Source: Xenophilus arseniciresistens (lineage in GTDB: Bacteria > Pseudomonadota > Gammaproteobacteria > Burkholderiales > Burkholderiaceae_C). From it: a stretch of 64,000 bases of DNA. The stretch covers positions 39,086 to 103,085 of the forward strand of contig NZ_JAQIPB010000005.1 in the NCBI RefSeq assembly GCF_028023875.1. Reading direction: 5' to 3'. Position numbers and translations under genes: made by a program. This document shows positions 47,645 through 56,159 of the stretch, one piece after another. The notes under the pieces were generated by a model that worked only from the letters and a program-made list of their open reading frames with translations, made no database searches and was not told the DNA's origin. Every line of letters begins with the position of its first letter. The stretch's first letter is position 1.

Positions 47645-47992
47645 ATGGGTGCAGATCTGTCGCAGGCGGCGTCGGTCTGGCTGGTGCTGGCGCTGCTGAC
47701 GGCGGCCGCGAACCTGCCTTTCCTGAACGAGCGCCTGCTGGGCCTGGTGGCGCTGCCGCAGGGCAGGGCCAAGTCGCTGGCCTGGCGCGTGGCCGAACTG
47801 GCCCTGCTGTACGGCCTGGCCCTGGGCGCGGGCTGGCTCATCGAAAGGCGCATCGGCCGGATCGCGCCGCAGGGCTGGGAGTTCTACGCCGTCACCGCCT
47901 CCTTCTTCCTGGTGCTGGCCTTCCCGGGCTTCACCTGGCGCTATCTGGTCAAGCACCGGGAGCGCCGCACGGCCAGCGCTGACCGTCGTTGA
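47645..47992 (+). CDS. DUF2818-family membrane protein
   Basis: A 115-residue protein with about three membrane helices and a basic C-terminus (YLVKHRERRTASADRR). Found right after nuoN, 21 bp downstream, as commonly in Burkholderiales. It may be a complex I accessory or assembly protein, but no function is established from sequence. Confidence 0.82.
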   Translation: MGADLSQAASVWLVLALLTAAANLPFLNERLLGLVALPQGRAKSLAWRVAELALLYGLALGAGWLIERRIGRIAPQGWEFYAVTASFFLVLAFPGFTWRYLVKHRERRTASADRR

Positions 47993-48044
47993 AGAGGCCG
48001 CCAGCAAGCACGCCGATGCGGCGCGCCCGAACTTGTTTTCCATC

Positions 48045-48638
48045 ATGAGCGAACAGCATCTGAAAGAGCAGGCGCAGCAGTCCGAACTGCTGTTCGAGGG
48101 CAAATTCCTGCATGCCCGCTGCGACACGGTGGCGCTGCCCGACGGCTCGGTGGCCACACGCGAATACGTGATCCATCCCGGTGCCGTGGTGGTGGTGCCG
48201 CTGCTGGACGACGGGCGCGTGGTGCTGGAGCGCCAGTACCGCTACCCCGTGGGTCAGGTGATGGTCGAGTTCCCCGCGGGCAAGCTCGATGCCGGCGAAG
48301 ACCCGCTGGTCTGCGGCCAGCGCGAGCTGATCGAGGAAACGGGTTATCGCGCACGCGAATGGGCCTACGCCGGGCGCATGCACCTGGCCGTGGCCTATTC
48401 GACCGAGGTGATCCACATCTACTTCGCGCGCGGCCTGCAGGCCGGCGAGCGCAAGCTCGATGCGGGCGAGTTCCTCGACGTGTTCAGCGCCACGCCTGCG
48501 CAGCTGCTGGACTGGTGCCGCGACGGCACCGTGACCGATGCCAAGACGCTCAGCTGCGCGCTGTTCCTGCAGAACGTGCTGTCGGGCGCATGGCCTTTGC
48601 CCTGGCAGGGTGCGGGGGCGGCAGCGGCCATCCCATAA
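48045..48638 (+). CDS. NUDIX hydrolase, ADP-ribose pyrophosphatase-like
   Basis: A 197-residue hydrolase with a complete Nudix box (GKLDAGEDPLVCGQREL continuing into IEETGY), whose glutamates bind Mg2+. The general fold and the AYAGRMHLAVAYSTEVIHIYFA region resemble ADP-ribose/nucleoside-diphosphate-sugar pyrophosphatases. 52 bp after the DUF2818 gene, likely in the same transcript. Confidence 0.9.
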   Translation: MSEQHLKEQAQQSELLFEGKFLHARCDTVALPDGSVATREYVIHPGAVVVVPLLDDGRVVLERQYRYPVGQVMVEFPAGKLDAGEDPLVCGQRELIEETGYRAREWAYAGRMHLAVAYSTEVIHIYFARGLQAGERKLDAGEFLDVFSATPAQLLDWCRDGTVTDAKTLSCALFLQNVLSGAWPLPWQGAGAAAAIP

Positions 48639-48646
48639 TCGCGGCC

Positions 48647-49105
48647 ATGAAGGTTCTCAATCTTCGTTGCACGCACGGCCACGCCTTCGAAGGCTGGTTC
48701 GGCTCTGAAGACGACTTCGAGTCGCAGCGCCAGCGCGCGCTGGTCGAATGTCCGCTGTGCGGCGACAAGGACATCGTCAAGGGCCTGAGCGCACCGCGCC
48801 TGAACCTGGGTGCCGGCCGCGACAAGGCGCAGAAGGCGCCTGCGGCCGCAGCGCCGGTGGCCGCCCATGCCGCGCCGCACAGCCCGGCCGGCCGCTGGAT
48901 GCAGGCCATGCGCGAAGTGCTGGCGCGCACCGAAGACGTGGGCGAGCGCTTTGCCGAAGAGGCGCGCCGCATGCACTACGGCGAAACGGCCGAGCGCGGC
49001 ATCCGCGGCCAGGCCACCCCCGAGCAGGCCGAGGCGCTGCTTGACGAGGGCATCGCCGTGATGCCGCTGGTGCTGCCCGACGCGCTCAAGGAGCCGCTGC
49101 AGTAG
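48647..49105 (+). CDS. DUF1178-family protein
   Basis: A 152-residue protein of unknown function. The N-terminus CTHGHAFEGWFGSEDDFESQ with the later CPLCG gives probable metal-binding cysteines and histidine. Conserved in alpha- and betaproteobacteria. 8 bp after the NUDIX gene and followed by a strong terminator. Confidence 0.85.
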   Translation: MKVLNLRCTHGHAFEGWFGSEDDFESQRQRALVECPLCGDKDIVKGLSAPRLNLGAGRDKAQKAPAAAAPVAAHAAPHSPAGRWMQAMREVLARTEDVGERFAEEARRMHYGETAERGIRGQATPEQAEALLDEGIAVMPLVLPDALKEPLQ

Positions 49106-49127
49106 CGTCAGCGCGCTGAACACCAAA

Positions 49128-49160
49128 GACAAGGCCCGCGCGATGCGGGCCTTGTGCTTT
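49128..49160. terminator. Bidirectional intrinsic terminator
   Basis: An 11-bp stem ACAAGGCCCGC/GCGGGCCTTGT (49129-49139 and 49145-49155) with a 5-nt loop, then GCTTTT on the plus strand and CTTTGG-type T-rich sequence on the minus strand. It sits between the convergent DUF1178 and ABC exporter genes and is nearly identical to the terminator after livM. Confidence 0.88.
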
Positions 49161-49181
49161 TGGAGCGGGGAGGGGCGCGGC

Positions 49182-50957
49182 TCAGTGCGTGAACTGCAAG
49201 GCAGCCAGACGTGCGTAGACACCGCCTTGCGCCAGCAGCTGCGCGTGGCTGCCTTGCTCGACGATGCCGCCGTGGTCCAGCACGATGATGCGGTCGGCCT
49301 TCTGCACCGTGGCCAGGCGGTGCGCGATGACCAGCGTGGTGCGGCCATGCATGGCCGATTCCAGCGCCGCCTGCACCAGGCGCTCGCTTTCGGCGTCCAG
49401 TGCGCTGGTGGCTTCATCCAGCAGCAGCAGCGGCGCATTCTTGAGCATGGCGCGCGCGATGGCGATGCGCTGGCGCTGTCCGCCCGACAGCCGCACCCCG
49501 CGCTCGCCCAGGAAGGTGGCATAGCCTTCGGGCAGCGCCTCGATGAAGCCGGCCGCATGCGCGGCGCGTGCGGCGGTATGCACCTCCTCGTCGCTGGCCT
49601 CGGGGCGGCCGTAGCGGATGTTTTCCAGCGCGCTGGCCGAGAAGATCACCGCATCCTGCGGCACCAGCCCGATGCGCTCGCGCAGGGCCTGCAGCGGCCA
49701 TTGGTCCAGTGACAGGCCGTCGAGTTCGATGCGCCCCTGCTGCGGGTCGTAGTAGCGCAGCAGCAGCTGGAACACCGTGGTCTTGCCGGCGCCGCTGGAG
49801 CCCACCAGCGCCACCGTCTCGCCGGCGGCCACCTGCAGGTCGAAGTCGCGCAGGGCCGGCGTGTCGGGCCGCGAGGGGTAGTGAAAGCGCAGGCCCTCGA
49901 TGCGCAGCGTGCTGCCGCCCGCGGGCCGCGGGGCGGTGCGCGGCTGGGCGGGCGAGACGATGTCGGCGCGCGCATGCAGCAGCTCCATCAGCCGTTCGGT
50001 GGCGCCCGCGGCGCGCAGCAGGTCGCCGTACACCTCGCCCAGCACGGCCAGCGCGCTGGCCAGGATGATCACGTACACCACCGTCTGGCCCAGGTGGCCC
50101 GGCGTGATGCTGCCGCGCATCACGGCCTGCGTGCCTTCGTACAGGCCCCACAGCAGCGCGGCCGAGGTGGCGATGATGATGAAGGCCACCAGCACCGAGC
50201 GCGCCTTGGTGCGCCGGATCGCAGTGCCAAAGGCTTCCTGCGTGGAGGCCTTGAAGCGCGCCGATTCGCGCGCCTCGCCGCTGTAGCTCTGCACCACGGG
50301 GATGGCGTTGAGCACTTCGGCCGCGATGGCGCTGGCATCGGCCACGCGGTCCTGGCTGGCGCGCGAGAGGCGCCGCACGCGGCGGCCGAACCACATGCTG
50401 GGCAGCACCACCAGCACCAGCACCACGAACACGCGCAGCATCACGTCGGGGTTGGTCCAGATCAGCACGCACAGCGCGCCCAGCCCCATCACCGCATTGC
50501 GCAGGCCCATGCTCAGCGAGGAGCCCACCACGGTCTGCACCAGCGTGGTGTCGGAAGTCAGGCGCGAGAGCACCTCGCCGGTCTGCGTGGTTTCAAAAAA
50601 GGCCGGGCTCTGGCGCAGCACGCGGCTGTAGACGGCATTGCGCAGGTCGGCCGTCACCCGTTCGCCGAGCCAGCTCACGGTGAAAAAGCGCGCAGCCGAA
50701 AAAAAGCCCAGCGCCACCGCCACCCCGAAGAGCGCGAAGAAATGCTCGCGCAGTGCCAGCGCCTGCTGCCCCCGGTCAGCCGGCAGCAGGCCGCCATCGA
50801 TGAGGTTGCGCAGGGCCAGAGGGAACACCAGCGTGGTGACGGCAGCCATCACCAAAAAGAGGGCAGCCAGGGCGATCTGAATGCGGTAGGGCGCGAGGAA
50901 GGGGGCCAGGCCCGAAAGCGAGCGAGGCGAGCCCTTGGCGGTCGTGGGGGCGGACAT
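49182..50957 (-). CDS. MsbA-like ABC exporter (fused permease and ATPase)
   Basis: A 591-residue half-transporter that dimerises in the inner membrane. N-terminal six-helix exporter domain (about 20-330); C-terminal nucleotide-binding domain with Walker A GSSGAGKT at 386-393 (Lys392), signature LSGGQRQRIAIAR, Walker B LLLLDEATSALD and His in VIAHRLAT. Similar to MsbA and multidrug half-transporters; cargo (lipid or drug) cannot be fixed. Divergent from the marR efflux operon. Confidence 0.9.
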   Translation of the reverse strand: MSAPTTAKGSPRSLSGLAPFLAPYRIQIALAALFLVMAAVTTLVFPLALRNLIDGGLLPADRGQQALALREHFFALFGVAVALGFFSAARFFTVSWLGERVTADLRNAVYSRVLRQSPAFFETTQTGEVLSRLTSDTTLVQTVVGSSLSMGLRNAVMGLGALCVLIWTNPDVMLRVFVVLVLVVLPSMWFGRRVRRLSRASQDRVADASAIAAEVLNAIPVVQSYSGEARESARFKASTQEAFGTAIRRTKARSVLVAFIIIATSAALLWGLYEGTQAVMRGSITPGHLGQTVVYVIILASALAVLGEVYGDLLRAAGATERLMELLHARADIVSPAQPRTAPRPAGGSTLRIEGLRFHYPSRPDTPALRDFDLQVAAGETVALVGSSGAGKTTVFQLLLRYYDPQQGRIELDGLSLDQWPLQALRERIGLVPQDAVIFSASALENIRYGRPEASDEEVHTAARAAHAAGFIEALPEGYATFLGERGVRLSGGQRQRIAIARAMLKNAPLLLLDEATSALDAESERLVQAALESAMHGRTTLVIAHRLATVQKADRIIVLDHGGIVEQGSHAQLLAQGGVYARLAALQFTH

Positions 50958-51032
50958 GGCGGCGGATTCTAGGAGGCGCCTGCCACCCGACCCGGGCGCG
51001 CACCCGGTTCAGCTGTCGCCACAGTATCAGCC

Positions 51033-51060
51033 TTGACAATTACTGCCCAGGCAATAATAT
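51033..51060 (+). promoter_or_regulatory. marR promoter with an embedded operator dyad
   Basis: -35 TTGACA at 51033-51038 and -10 TAATAT at 51055-51060, spacer 16 bp. Between and across them lies a 20-bp dyad (51039-51058) ATTACTGCC/GGCAATAAT with 8 of 9 arm pairs matching. Layout fits MarR autorepression of the efflux operon. Confidence 0.75.
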
Positions 51061-51069
51061 CCCGTGCCC

Positions 51070-51633
51070 ATGACTGCCAAACTTCCGCCGTCTTCCCCCG
51101 GGTCTTCGCCGCACCCCCCCGAGGCGCCCGACGCGCCCTGCGCGGCCTTCTACCACCCCGAGAACTACGCCGCCGACATGAGTGTGGGCTACATGATGCG
51201 CCGCATCGTCACGGCCATCGGCCAGTCGGTGGAAGCCGAACTGGTCGAGCCCGGCGGGCCCACCTACCCGCAGTGGATCCCGCTGCACAAGCTGCACACG
51301 CACTTGAATGCCAGCGCCACGGTGGCCGAGCTGGCCCGCGTGTGCGAGCTGGACACGGGCGCGATGACGCGCCTGCTCGACCGGCTCGAAGCCAAGGGGC
51401 TGGTGCGCCGCGTGCGCTCGGTGGCCGACCGGCGCGTGGTCAACATCGAGCTGACCGAGGAGGGCGCGGCCCACGCCGAGCGCGTGCCGCATGTGCTGTG
51501 CCGCGTGCAGAACGACTACCTCAGCGGCTTCAGCGAGGCCGAATGGCGCCAGCTCAAGTCCTACCTCAAACGCATGCTCGACAACTCGCAGAAGGCGCCG
51601 GCCGCTGCTGCGCCAACCCCCAGGCAATCATGA
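51070..51633 (+). CDS. MarR-family transcriptional regulator
   Basis: A 187-residue winged-helix repressor. The wHTH region includes LNASATVAELARVCELDTGAMTRLLDRLEAKGLVRR and the wing SVADRRVVNIELTEEG. Likely EmrR-like control of the downstream efflux genes, released by a drug or phenolic ligand. GTG at 51064 is an in-frame alternative start. Overlaps the outer-membrane gene by 4 bp. Confidence 0.92.
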   Translation: MTAKLPPSSPGSSPHPPEAPDAPCAAFYHPENYAADMSVGYMMRRIVTAIGQSVEAELVEPGGPTYPQWIPLHKLHTHLNASATVAELARVCELDTGAMTRLLDRLEAKGLVRRVRSVADRRVVNIELTEEGAAHAERVPHVLCRVQNDYLSGFSEAEWRQLKSYLKRMLDNSQKAPAAAAPTPRQS

Positions 51634-53129
51634 CTTCGCTGATGCTCCAGCGCCCCGCGCGGGGCGCCTCTTCCCATTCCCGAGCAGCCGGCGCGCTGCT
51701 CGTGCTGGCCGCCGCGCTGGCGGCCGCCGGCTGCGCCGGCACCGGCACCGGCACCCTGGCGCCGCGGGCCCAGCTGATCACGCCGGCCCAGGCCGGGCTG
51801 CCGGCTGCCGATGCGCCGCAGCAGGCCGACGACGCCGTGAACGCGAACTGGTGGCAGGCCTTTGGCGACGCCCAGCTCGACCGCCTGGTCGATCAGGCGC
51901 TGCAGGGCAGTCCCAACCTCAGGGTGGCGCAGGCGCGGCTGGCCAAGGCGCAGTCCGCCGTGGGCCTGGCGCGCGCGAGCGAGCTGCCGCAGCTCAAGGG
52001 CGACGCGCAGTTCAACCGCTCGCTGTACTCCGAGAACTACATCTACCCCTCGCCACTGGGCGGCTCGATCCAGAACACCGGCCTGCTGCAGCTGGGCGGC
52101 GGCTGGGAGCTGGACTTCTTCGGCAAGAACCACGACGCGCTGGAAGCCGCGCTGGGCAACGCCCATGCCGCCCAGGCCGAAGCCGAAGCCGCGCGCGTGC
52201 TGCTGGCCGCCAACGTGGCGCGCAGCTACGTGCTGTGGGCGCGCCTTGCGGCGCAGCGCGAGGTGGCCCAGCGCAGCCTGGCGCAGCGCGAAGAAACGCT
52301 GCGGCTGGTGCGTGATCGGGTTTCGGCCGGGCTGGACACGCGGCTGGAGCTGCGCCAGAGCGAAGGTGGCCTGCCCGAGGCACGCCAGCAGATCGAGGCG
52401 CTGGACGAGCAGATCGCCATCGCGCGCCATGCGCTGGACGCGCTGGCGGCGCAGCCGGGCATCACGGGCTCGCTGCAGGCGCCTGCACTTTCGGCCCTGC
52501 GCCCCGTGCCGCTGCAGTCCGTGCTGCCGGCGCAGCTGCTGGGTCGCCGCGCCGACATCGCCGCCGCGCGCTGGCGCGCCGAGGCCGCCACGCACGAGGT
52601 GGACTACGCGCGCAAGCAGTTCTATCCCAACGTGAACCTGAGCGCCTTCGTCAACGTGCAGTCGCTGGGCCTGGACCAGTTGCTCAAGTCAGGCAGCCGG
52701 CAGTGGGGCGTGGGCCCGGCCATCAGCCTGCCGATCTTCGAAGGAGGCCGCTTGCGGGCCAACCTGCAGGGCAAGGCGGCCGACCGCAATGCGGCCATCG
52801 AAAGCTACAACGCCGCCGTGCTCGACGCCGTGCGCGATGCAGCCGACCAGCTCAGCAGCCTGCAGTCCATCGCGCGCCAGCAGGCCCAGCAGCGCGAGGC
52901 GCAGGCCGCGGCCGAAGGCGCCTGGCAGATCGCCACCCAGCGCTATGGCGCGGGCCTGGGCAACTACCTGCAGGTGCTGGCGGCCGAGACTGCCGTGCTG
53001 GCCCAGCGCCGCCAGGCTGTGGACCTGAGTGCGCGTGCGCTGGAGACCCAGGTGGCGCTGGCGCGCGCGCTGGGCGGCGGCTGGCAGCCGGGCGCAAGCG
53101 AGTCGCCGCAGGCGCTGGCCGGGCCCTGA
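51630..53129 (+). CDS. Outer-membrane efflux lipoprotein (NodT/OprM family)
   Basis: A 499-residue TolC-like channel. Signal peptide with lipobox AAGC, lipid-attached Cys35, then the family start ANWWQAFGDAQLDRLVDQAL. Two OEP repeats follow (about 60-260 and 280-480) with GRRADIAAARWRAEAATHEVDYARKQFYPN. Forms the outer-membrane end of the tripartite pump. ATGA overlap with marR. Confidence 0.93.
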   Translation: MTSLMLQRPARGASSHSRAAGALLVLAAALAAAGCAGTGTGTLAPRAQLITPAQAGLPAADAPQQADDAVNANWWQAFGDAQLDRLVDQALQGSPNLRVAQARLAKAQSAVGLARASELPQLKGDAQFNRSLYSENYIYPSPLGGSIQNTGLLQLGGGWELDFFGKNHDALEAALGNAHAAQAEAEAARVLLAANVARSYVLWARLAAQREVAQRSLAQREETLRLVRDRVSAGLDTRLELRQSEGGLPEARQQIEALDEQIAIARHALDALAAQPGITGSLQAPALSALRPVPLQSVLPAQLLGRRADIAAARWRAEAATHEVDYARKQFYPNVNLSAFVNVQSLGLDQLLKSGSRQWGVGPAISLPIFEGGRLRANLQGKAADRNAAIESYNAAVLDAVRDAADQLSSLQSIARQQAQQREAQAAAEGAWQIATQRYGAGLGNYLQVLAAETAVLAQRRQAVDLSARALETQVALARALGGGWQPGASESPQALAGP

Positions 53130-53163
53130 TTTCTCTTTCACCACGAGTTCAAGAAAAGCTTCC

Positions 53164-53187
53164 AAAAAAAGGCCTCGCTTCGGGGCC
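53164..53187 (-). terminator. Minus-strand intrinsic terminator inside the efflux operon
   Basis: Stem GGCCTCG/CGGGGCC (53171-53177 and 53181-53187, one G-T pair) with a 3-nt loop. On the minus strand it is followed by seven T residues (plus-strand A-run 53164-53170). No minus-strand gene ends here. On the plus strand it could instead hinder the ribosome site of the next gene. Confidence 0.55.
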
Positions 53188-53196
53188 GAATCCAAC

Positions 53197-54522
53197 ATGA
53201 GCGAAGAAAACAACATCTCGTCTTCCCCGGCACCGGCCGGCACGCCGGCCAAGGCCGGAAACAACGGCAAGCGCCGCCGCGCGCTGCTGTCGCTGACGGC
53301 CGTGGTCGTGCTGGCCGGTGCGGCCTGGACGGCCTATGAAGTGCTGGTGGCCAGCAACTACGAAGGCACCGACAACGCCTATGTGCAGGGCAACGTCATC
53401 CAGATCACGCCGCAGATCGCGGGCACGGTGATGAGCATCGGCGCCGACGACACCGACTTCGTCAAGGCCGGCCAGCCGCTGGTGCAGCTGGACCCGTCTG
53501 ACGCCAGGGTGGCGCTGGAACAGGCCGAGGCCGCGCTGGCGCAGGCCGTGCGCCAGGCGCGCACGCTCTATGCCAACAACGGTTCGCTGGCCGCGCAGGT
53601 GCAGTTGCGCCAGGCCGACGTGAGCCGCGCGCAAAGCGAGCTGGCCCGCGCGCAGGACGACCTGCGGCGCCGCCAGTCGCTCAGCGGCAACGGCGCCGTG
53701 TCCAGGGAAGAACTCAACCATTCCGAAACCACCGTGGCCAACGCGCGCAGCGCGCTGGTGGCGGCGCAGGCCGGCGTGACCGCCGCGCGCGAAAGCCTGG
53801 CCAGCAACCGGTCGCTGACCGACGGCACGCGCGTGGAGGAACACCCCAGCGTGCTGGCCGCCGCTGCCAAGGTGCGCGAGGCCTGGCTGGCCACGCAGCG
53901 CGTGGCCATGCCCGCGCCAGTCGATGGCTACGTGGCCAAGCGCACCGTGCAGCTGGGCCAGCGCGTGAACCCGGGCGCGCCGCTGATGTCGGTGGTGCCG
54001 CTGGGCCAGGTGTGGGTGGATGCGAACTTCAAGGAAGTGCAACTGCGCAAGATCCGCATCGGCCAGAGCGTGAAGCTCACGGCCGACCTGTACGGCAAGA
54101 AGGTGGAATACGACGGCCGCGTGGAAGGCCTGGGCATCGGCACGGGCGCGGCCTTCGCGCTGCTGCCGGCGCAGAACGCCACGGGCAACTGGATCAAGGT
54201 GGTGCAGCGCGTGCCCGTGCGCATCGCGCTCAACGCCGAGCAGGTCAAGGCCCATCCGCTGCGCGTGGGCCTGTCGATGGATGCCGAGGTCGACGTGCGC
54301 GAGCAGGGCGGCCAACTGCTGGCCGATGCGCCGCGGCGCGAACCCGTGGCCCAGACGCAGGTCTACAGCGCGCTGGACCAGGGCGCGGACGCGCAGGTGC
54401 GCCGCATCATCGAAGCCAACCTGGGCCGCGGCCAGGCGCCGCAGCCCGCGCGGGGCGAGGGCGGGGCGCCCGCACCCCAGAGCCCGGGCGCGCACCTCGC
54501 ATTGAGCCGCCACGCCGGCTGA
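53197..54522 (+). CDS. Membrane-fusion protein, EmrA/HlyD family
   Basis: A 441-residue periplasmic adaptor. Short cytoplasmic N-terminus, one membrane helix (about 28-48), biotinyl-lipoyl-like segment (GTDNAYVQGNVIQITPQIAGTV), an alpha-hairpin coiled coil (about 110-210), and a beta-barrel region (VDANFKEVQLRKIRIGQSVKL). Links the outer-membrane channel to the MFS pump. The tail after about 400 is Pro/Ala/Gly-rich. 67 bp after the outer-membrane gene. Confidence 0.92.
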   Translation: MSEENNISSSPAPAGTPAKAGNNGKRRRALLSLTAVVVLAGAAWTAYEVLVASNYEGTDNAYVQGNVIQITPQIAGTVMSIGADDTDFVKAGQPLVQLDPSDARVALEQAEAALAQAVRQARTLYANNGSLAAQVQLRQADVSRAQSELARAQDDLRRRQSLSGNGAVSREELNHSETTVANARSALVAAQAGVTAARESLASNRSLTDGTRVEEHPSVLAAAAKVREAWLATQRVAMPAPVDGYVAKRTVQLGQRVNPGAPLMSVVPLGQVWVDANFKEVQLRKIRIGQSVKLTADLYGKKVEYDGRVEGLGIGTGAAFALLPAQNATGNWIKVVQRVPVRIALNAEQVKAHPLRVGLSMDAEVDVREQGGQLLADAPRREPVAQTQVYSALDQGADAQVRRIIEANLGRGQAPQPARGEGGAPAPQSPGAHLALSRHAG

Positions 54523-54549
54523 CCGGGTTTCGCGCAGGCTGCTCTTCCG

Positions 54550-56112
54550 ATGTCTTCCAACACCACCGCCTACGTCCCGCCGCCGCCGCTCGAAGGCGCC
54601 GCGCGGGTGTGGGGCACGCTGGCCCTGTCGGCGGCCACCTTCATGAACGTGCTGGACTCGTCCATCGCGAACGTGTCGCTGCCCGCCATCTCGGGTGACC
54701 TGGGCGTCAGCTCCACGCAGGGCACCTGGGTCATCACCAGCTTCGGCGTGGCCAATGCCATCGCCGTGCCGCTCACGGGCTTTCTCACGCAGCGCATCGG
54801 CCAGGTGCGCCTGTTCATGGCCAGCGTGATCCTGTTCGTCATCAGCTCCTGGCTGTGCGGCCTGGCGCCCAACATGACCATGCTGATCGCCTTCCGCGCG
54901 CTGCAGGGCTTCGTGGCCGGGCCGATGATCCCGCTGTCGCAGACCCTGCTGCTGTCCAGCTATCCGCGCGCCAAGGCGGGTCTGGCCATGGCCATGTGGT
55001 CCATGACCACGCTGATCGCGCCCGTGATGGGGCCGCTTCTGGGCGGCTGGATCACCGACAACATTTCCTGGCCCTGGATCTTCTACATCAACATCCCGGT
55101 GGGCTTGCTCGCGGCCGGCCTCACGCTGCTGATCTACCGCAAGCGCGAGAGCCCCACGCACAAGGTGCCCATCGACGCCATCGGCCTGGCCCTGCTGGTG
55201 CTGTGGGTGGGGGCGCTGCAGCTCATGCTCGACAAGGGCAAGGAGCTGGACTGGTTCCATTCGCCCGAGATCGTGATCATGGCGGTGGTGGCCGTGGTGG
55301 GCTTCGCCTTCTTCCTGGTGTGGGAGCTGACCGAGAAGCATCCGGTGGTGGACCTGTCGCTGTTCAAGCGGCGCAACTTCTGGTCGGGCGCGCTGGCCAC
55401 GGCGGTGGGCTATGGCCTGTTCTTCGGCAACGTGGTGATCCTGCCGCTGTGGCTGCAGCAGTACATGGGCTACACGGCCACGCAGGCCGGCATGGTGCTG
55501 GCGCCGGTGGGCGTGATGGCCATCCTGCTCTCGCCCATCGTGGGCCTGACGGTGGGCAAGGTCGATCCGCGGCGCTATGCCACGGCCTCCTTCCTGATCT
55601 TCGCGCTGATCCTGTGGATGCGTTCGCGCTTCAACACGCAGACCGACTTCGCCACCATCATGGTCCCCACCGTGATCCAGGGCATCGCGATGGCCTTCTT
55701 CTTCATCCCGCTGGTGACGATCACGCTGTCTGGCCTGACGCCCGACCGCATCCCCGCGGCCTCGGGCCTGTCGAACTTCGCACGCATCACGGCCGGTGCG
55801 ATGGGCACCTCCATCGCCACCACGCTGTGGGAGAACCGCGCCGCGCTGCACCATGCGCAACTGGCCGAAGCGGTGAACACCGGCAGCACGGCGACCAACG
55901 CGGCCATCAGCACGCTGGGCGGCGCAGGTTTCAGTTCCGAACAGGTGCTGGCGCAGATCAACAGGCTGGTCGACCAGCAGGCCTTCATGCTCGCGACTTC
56001 GGAACTGTTCTATGCGTCGGCCCTGATGTTCCTGCTGCTGGTGCCCGTGATCTGGCTGTCACGGCCCGCGCGCGGCGGTGCCGGCGCCGACGCGGCGGCC
56101 GGGGCGCACTGA
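54550..56112 (+). CDS. MFS multidrug efflux pump, DHA2/EmrB family
   Basis: A 520-residue proton-driven drug exporter with about 14 membrane helices. DHA2 motifs: NVLDSSIANVSLPAISGDLG with the helix-1 Asp, WVITSFGVANAIAVPLTGFL, and the motif-C-like PVMGPLLGGWITDNISWPWIFYINIP. Final gene of the marR-OMF-MFP-MFS operon, 27 bp after the adaptor. Confidence 0.94.
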   Translation: MSSNTTAYVPPPPLEGAARVWGTLALSAATFMNVLDSSIANVSLPAISGDLGVSSTQGTWVITSFGVANAIAVPLTGFLTQRIGQVRLFMASVILFVISSWLCGLAPNMTMLIAFRALQGFVAGPMIPLSQTLLLSSYPRAKAGLAMAMWSMTTLIAPVMGPLLGGWITDNISWPWIFYINIPVGLLAAGLTLLIYRKRESPTHKVPIDAIGLALLVLWVGALQLMLDKGKELDWFHSPEIVIMAVVAVVGFAFFLVWELTEKHPVVDLSLFKRRNFWSGALATAVGYGLFFGNVVILPLWLQQYMGYTATQAGMVLAPVGVMAILLSPIVGLTVGKVDPRRYATASFLIFALILWMRSRFNTQTDFATIMVPTVIQGIAMAFFFIPLVTITLSGLTPDRIPAASGLSNFARITAGAMGTSIATTLWENRAALHHAQLAEAVNTGSTATNAAISTLGGAGFSSEQVLAQINRLVDQQAFMLATSELFYASALMFLLLVPVIWLSRPARGGAGADAAAGAH

Positions 56113-56132
56113 AGCCGCGCCGCCTTGGCTGA

Positions 56133-56159
56133 GCGCCGCCGCCTGCTAGGTTGCGGCGC
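56133..56159. terminator. GC-rich hairpin between convergent efflux and AGE genes
   Basis: Arms GCGCCGC (56133-56139) and GCGGCGC (56153-56159) with a 13-nt spacer that includes the stop codon of the minus-strand gene. No T-run, so terminator function is only suggested by position. Confidence 0.3.

Noticed and set aside
53149..55860. Long minus-strand open frame (about 903 codons) opposite the efflux genes
   Set aside because: Antisense shadow of the adaptor and MFS genes, with no domain or ribosome site. The terminator at 53164-53187 lies near its end, but that alone does not support a gene.
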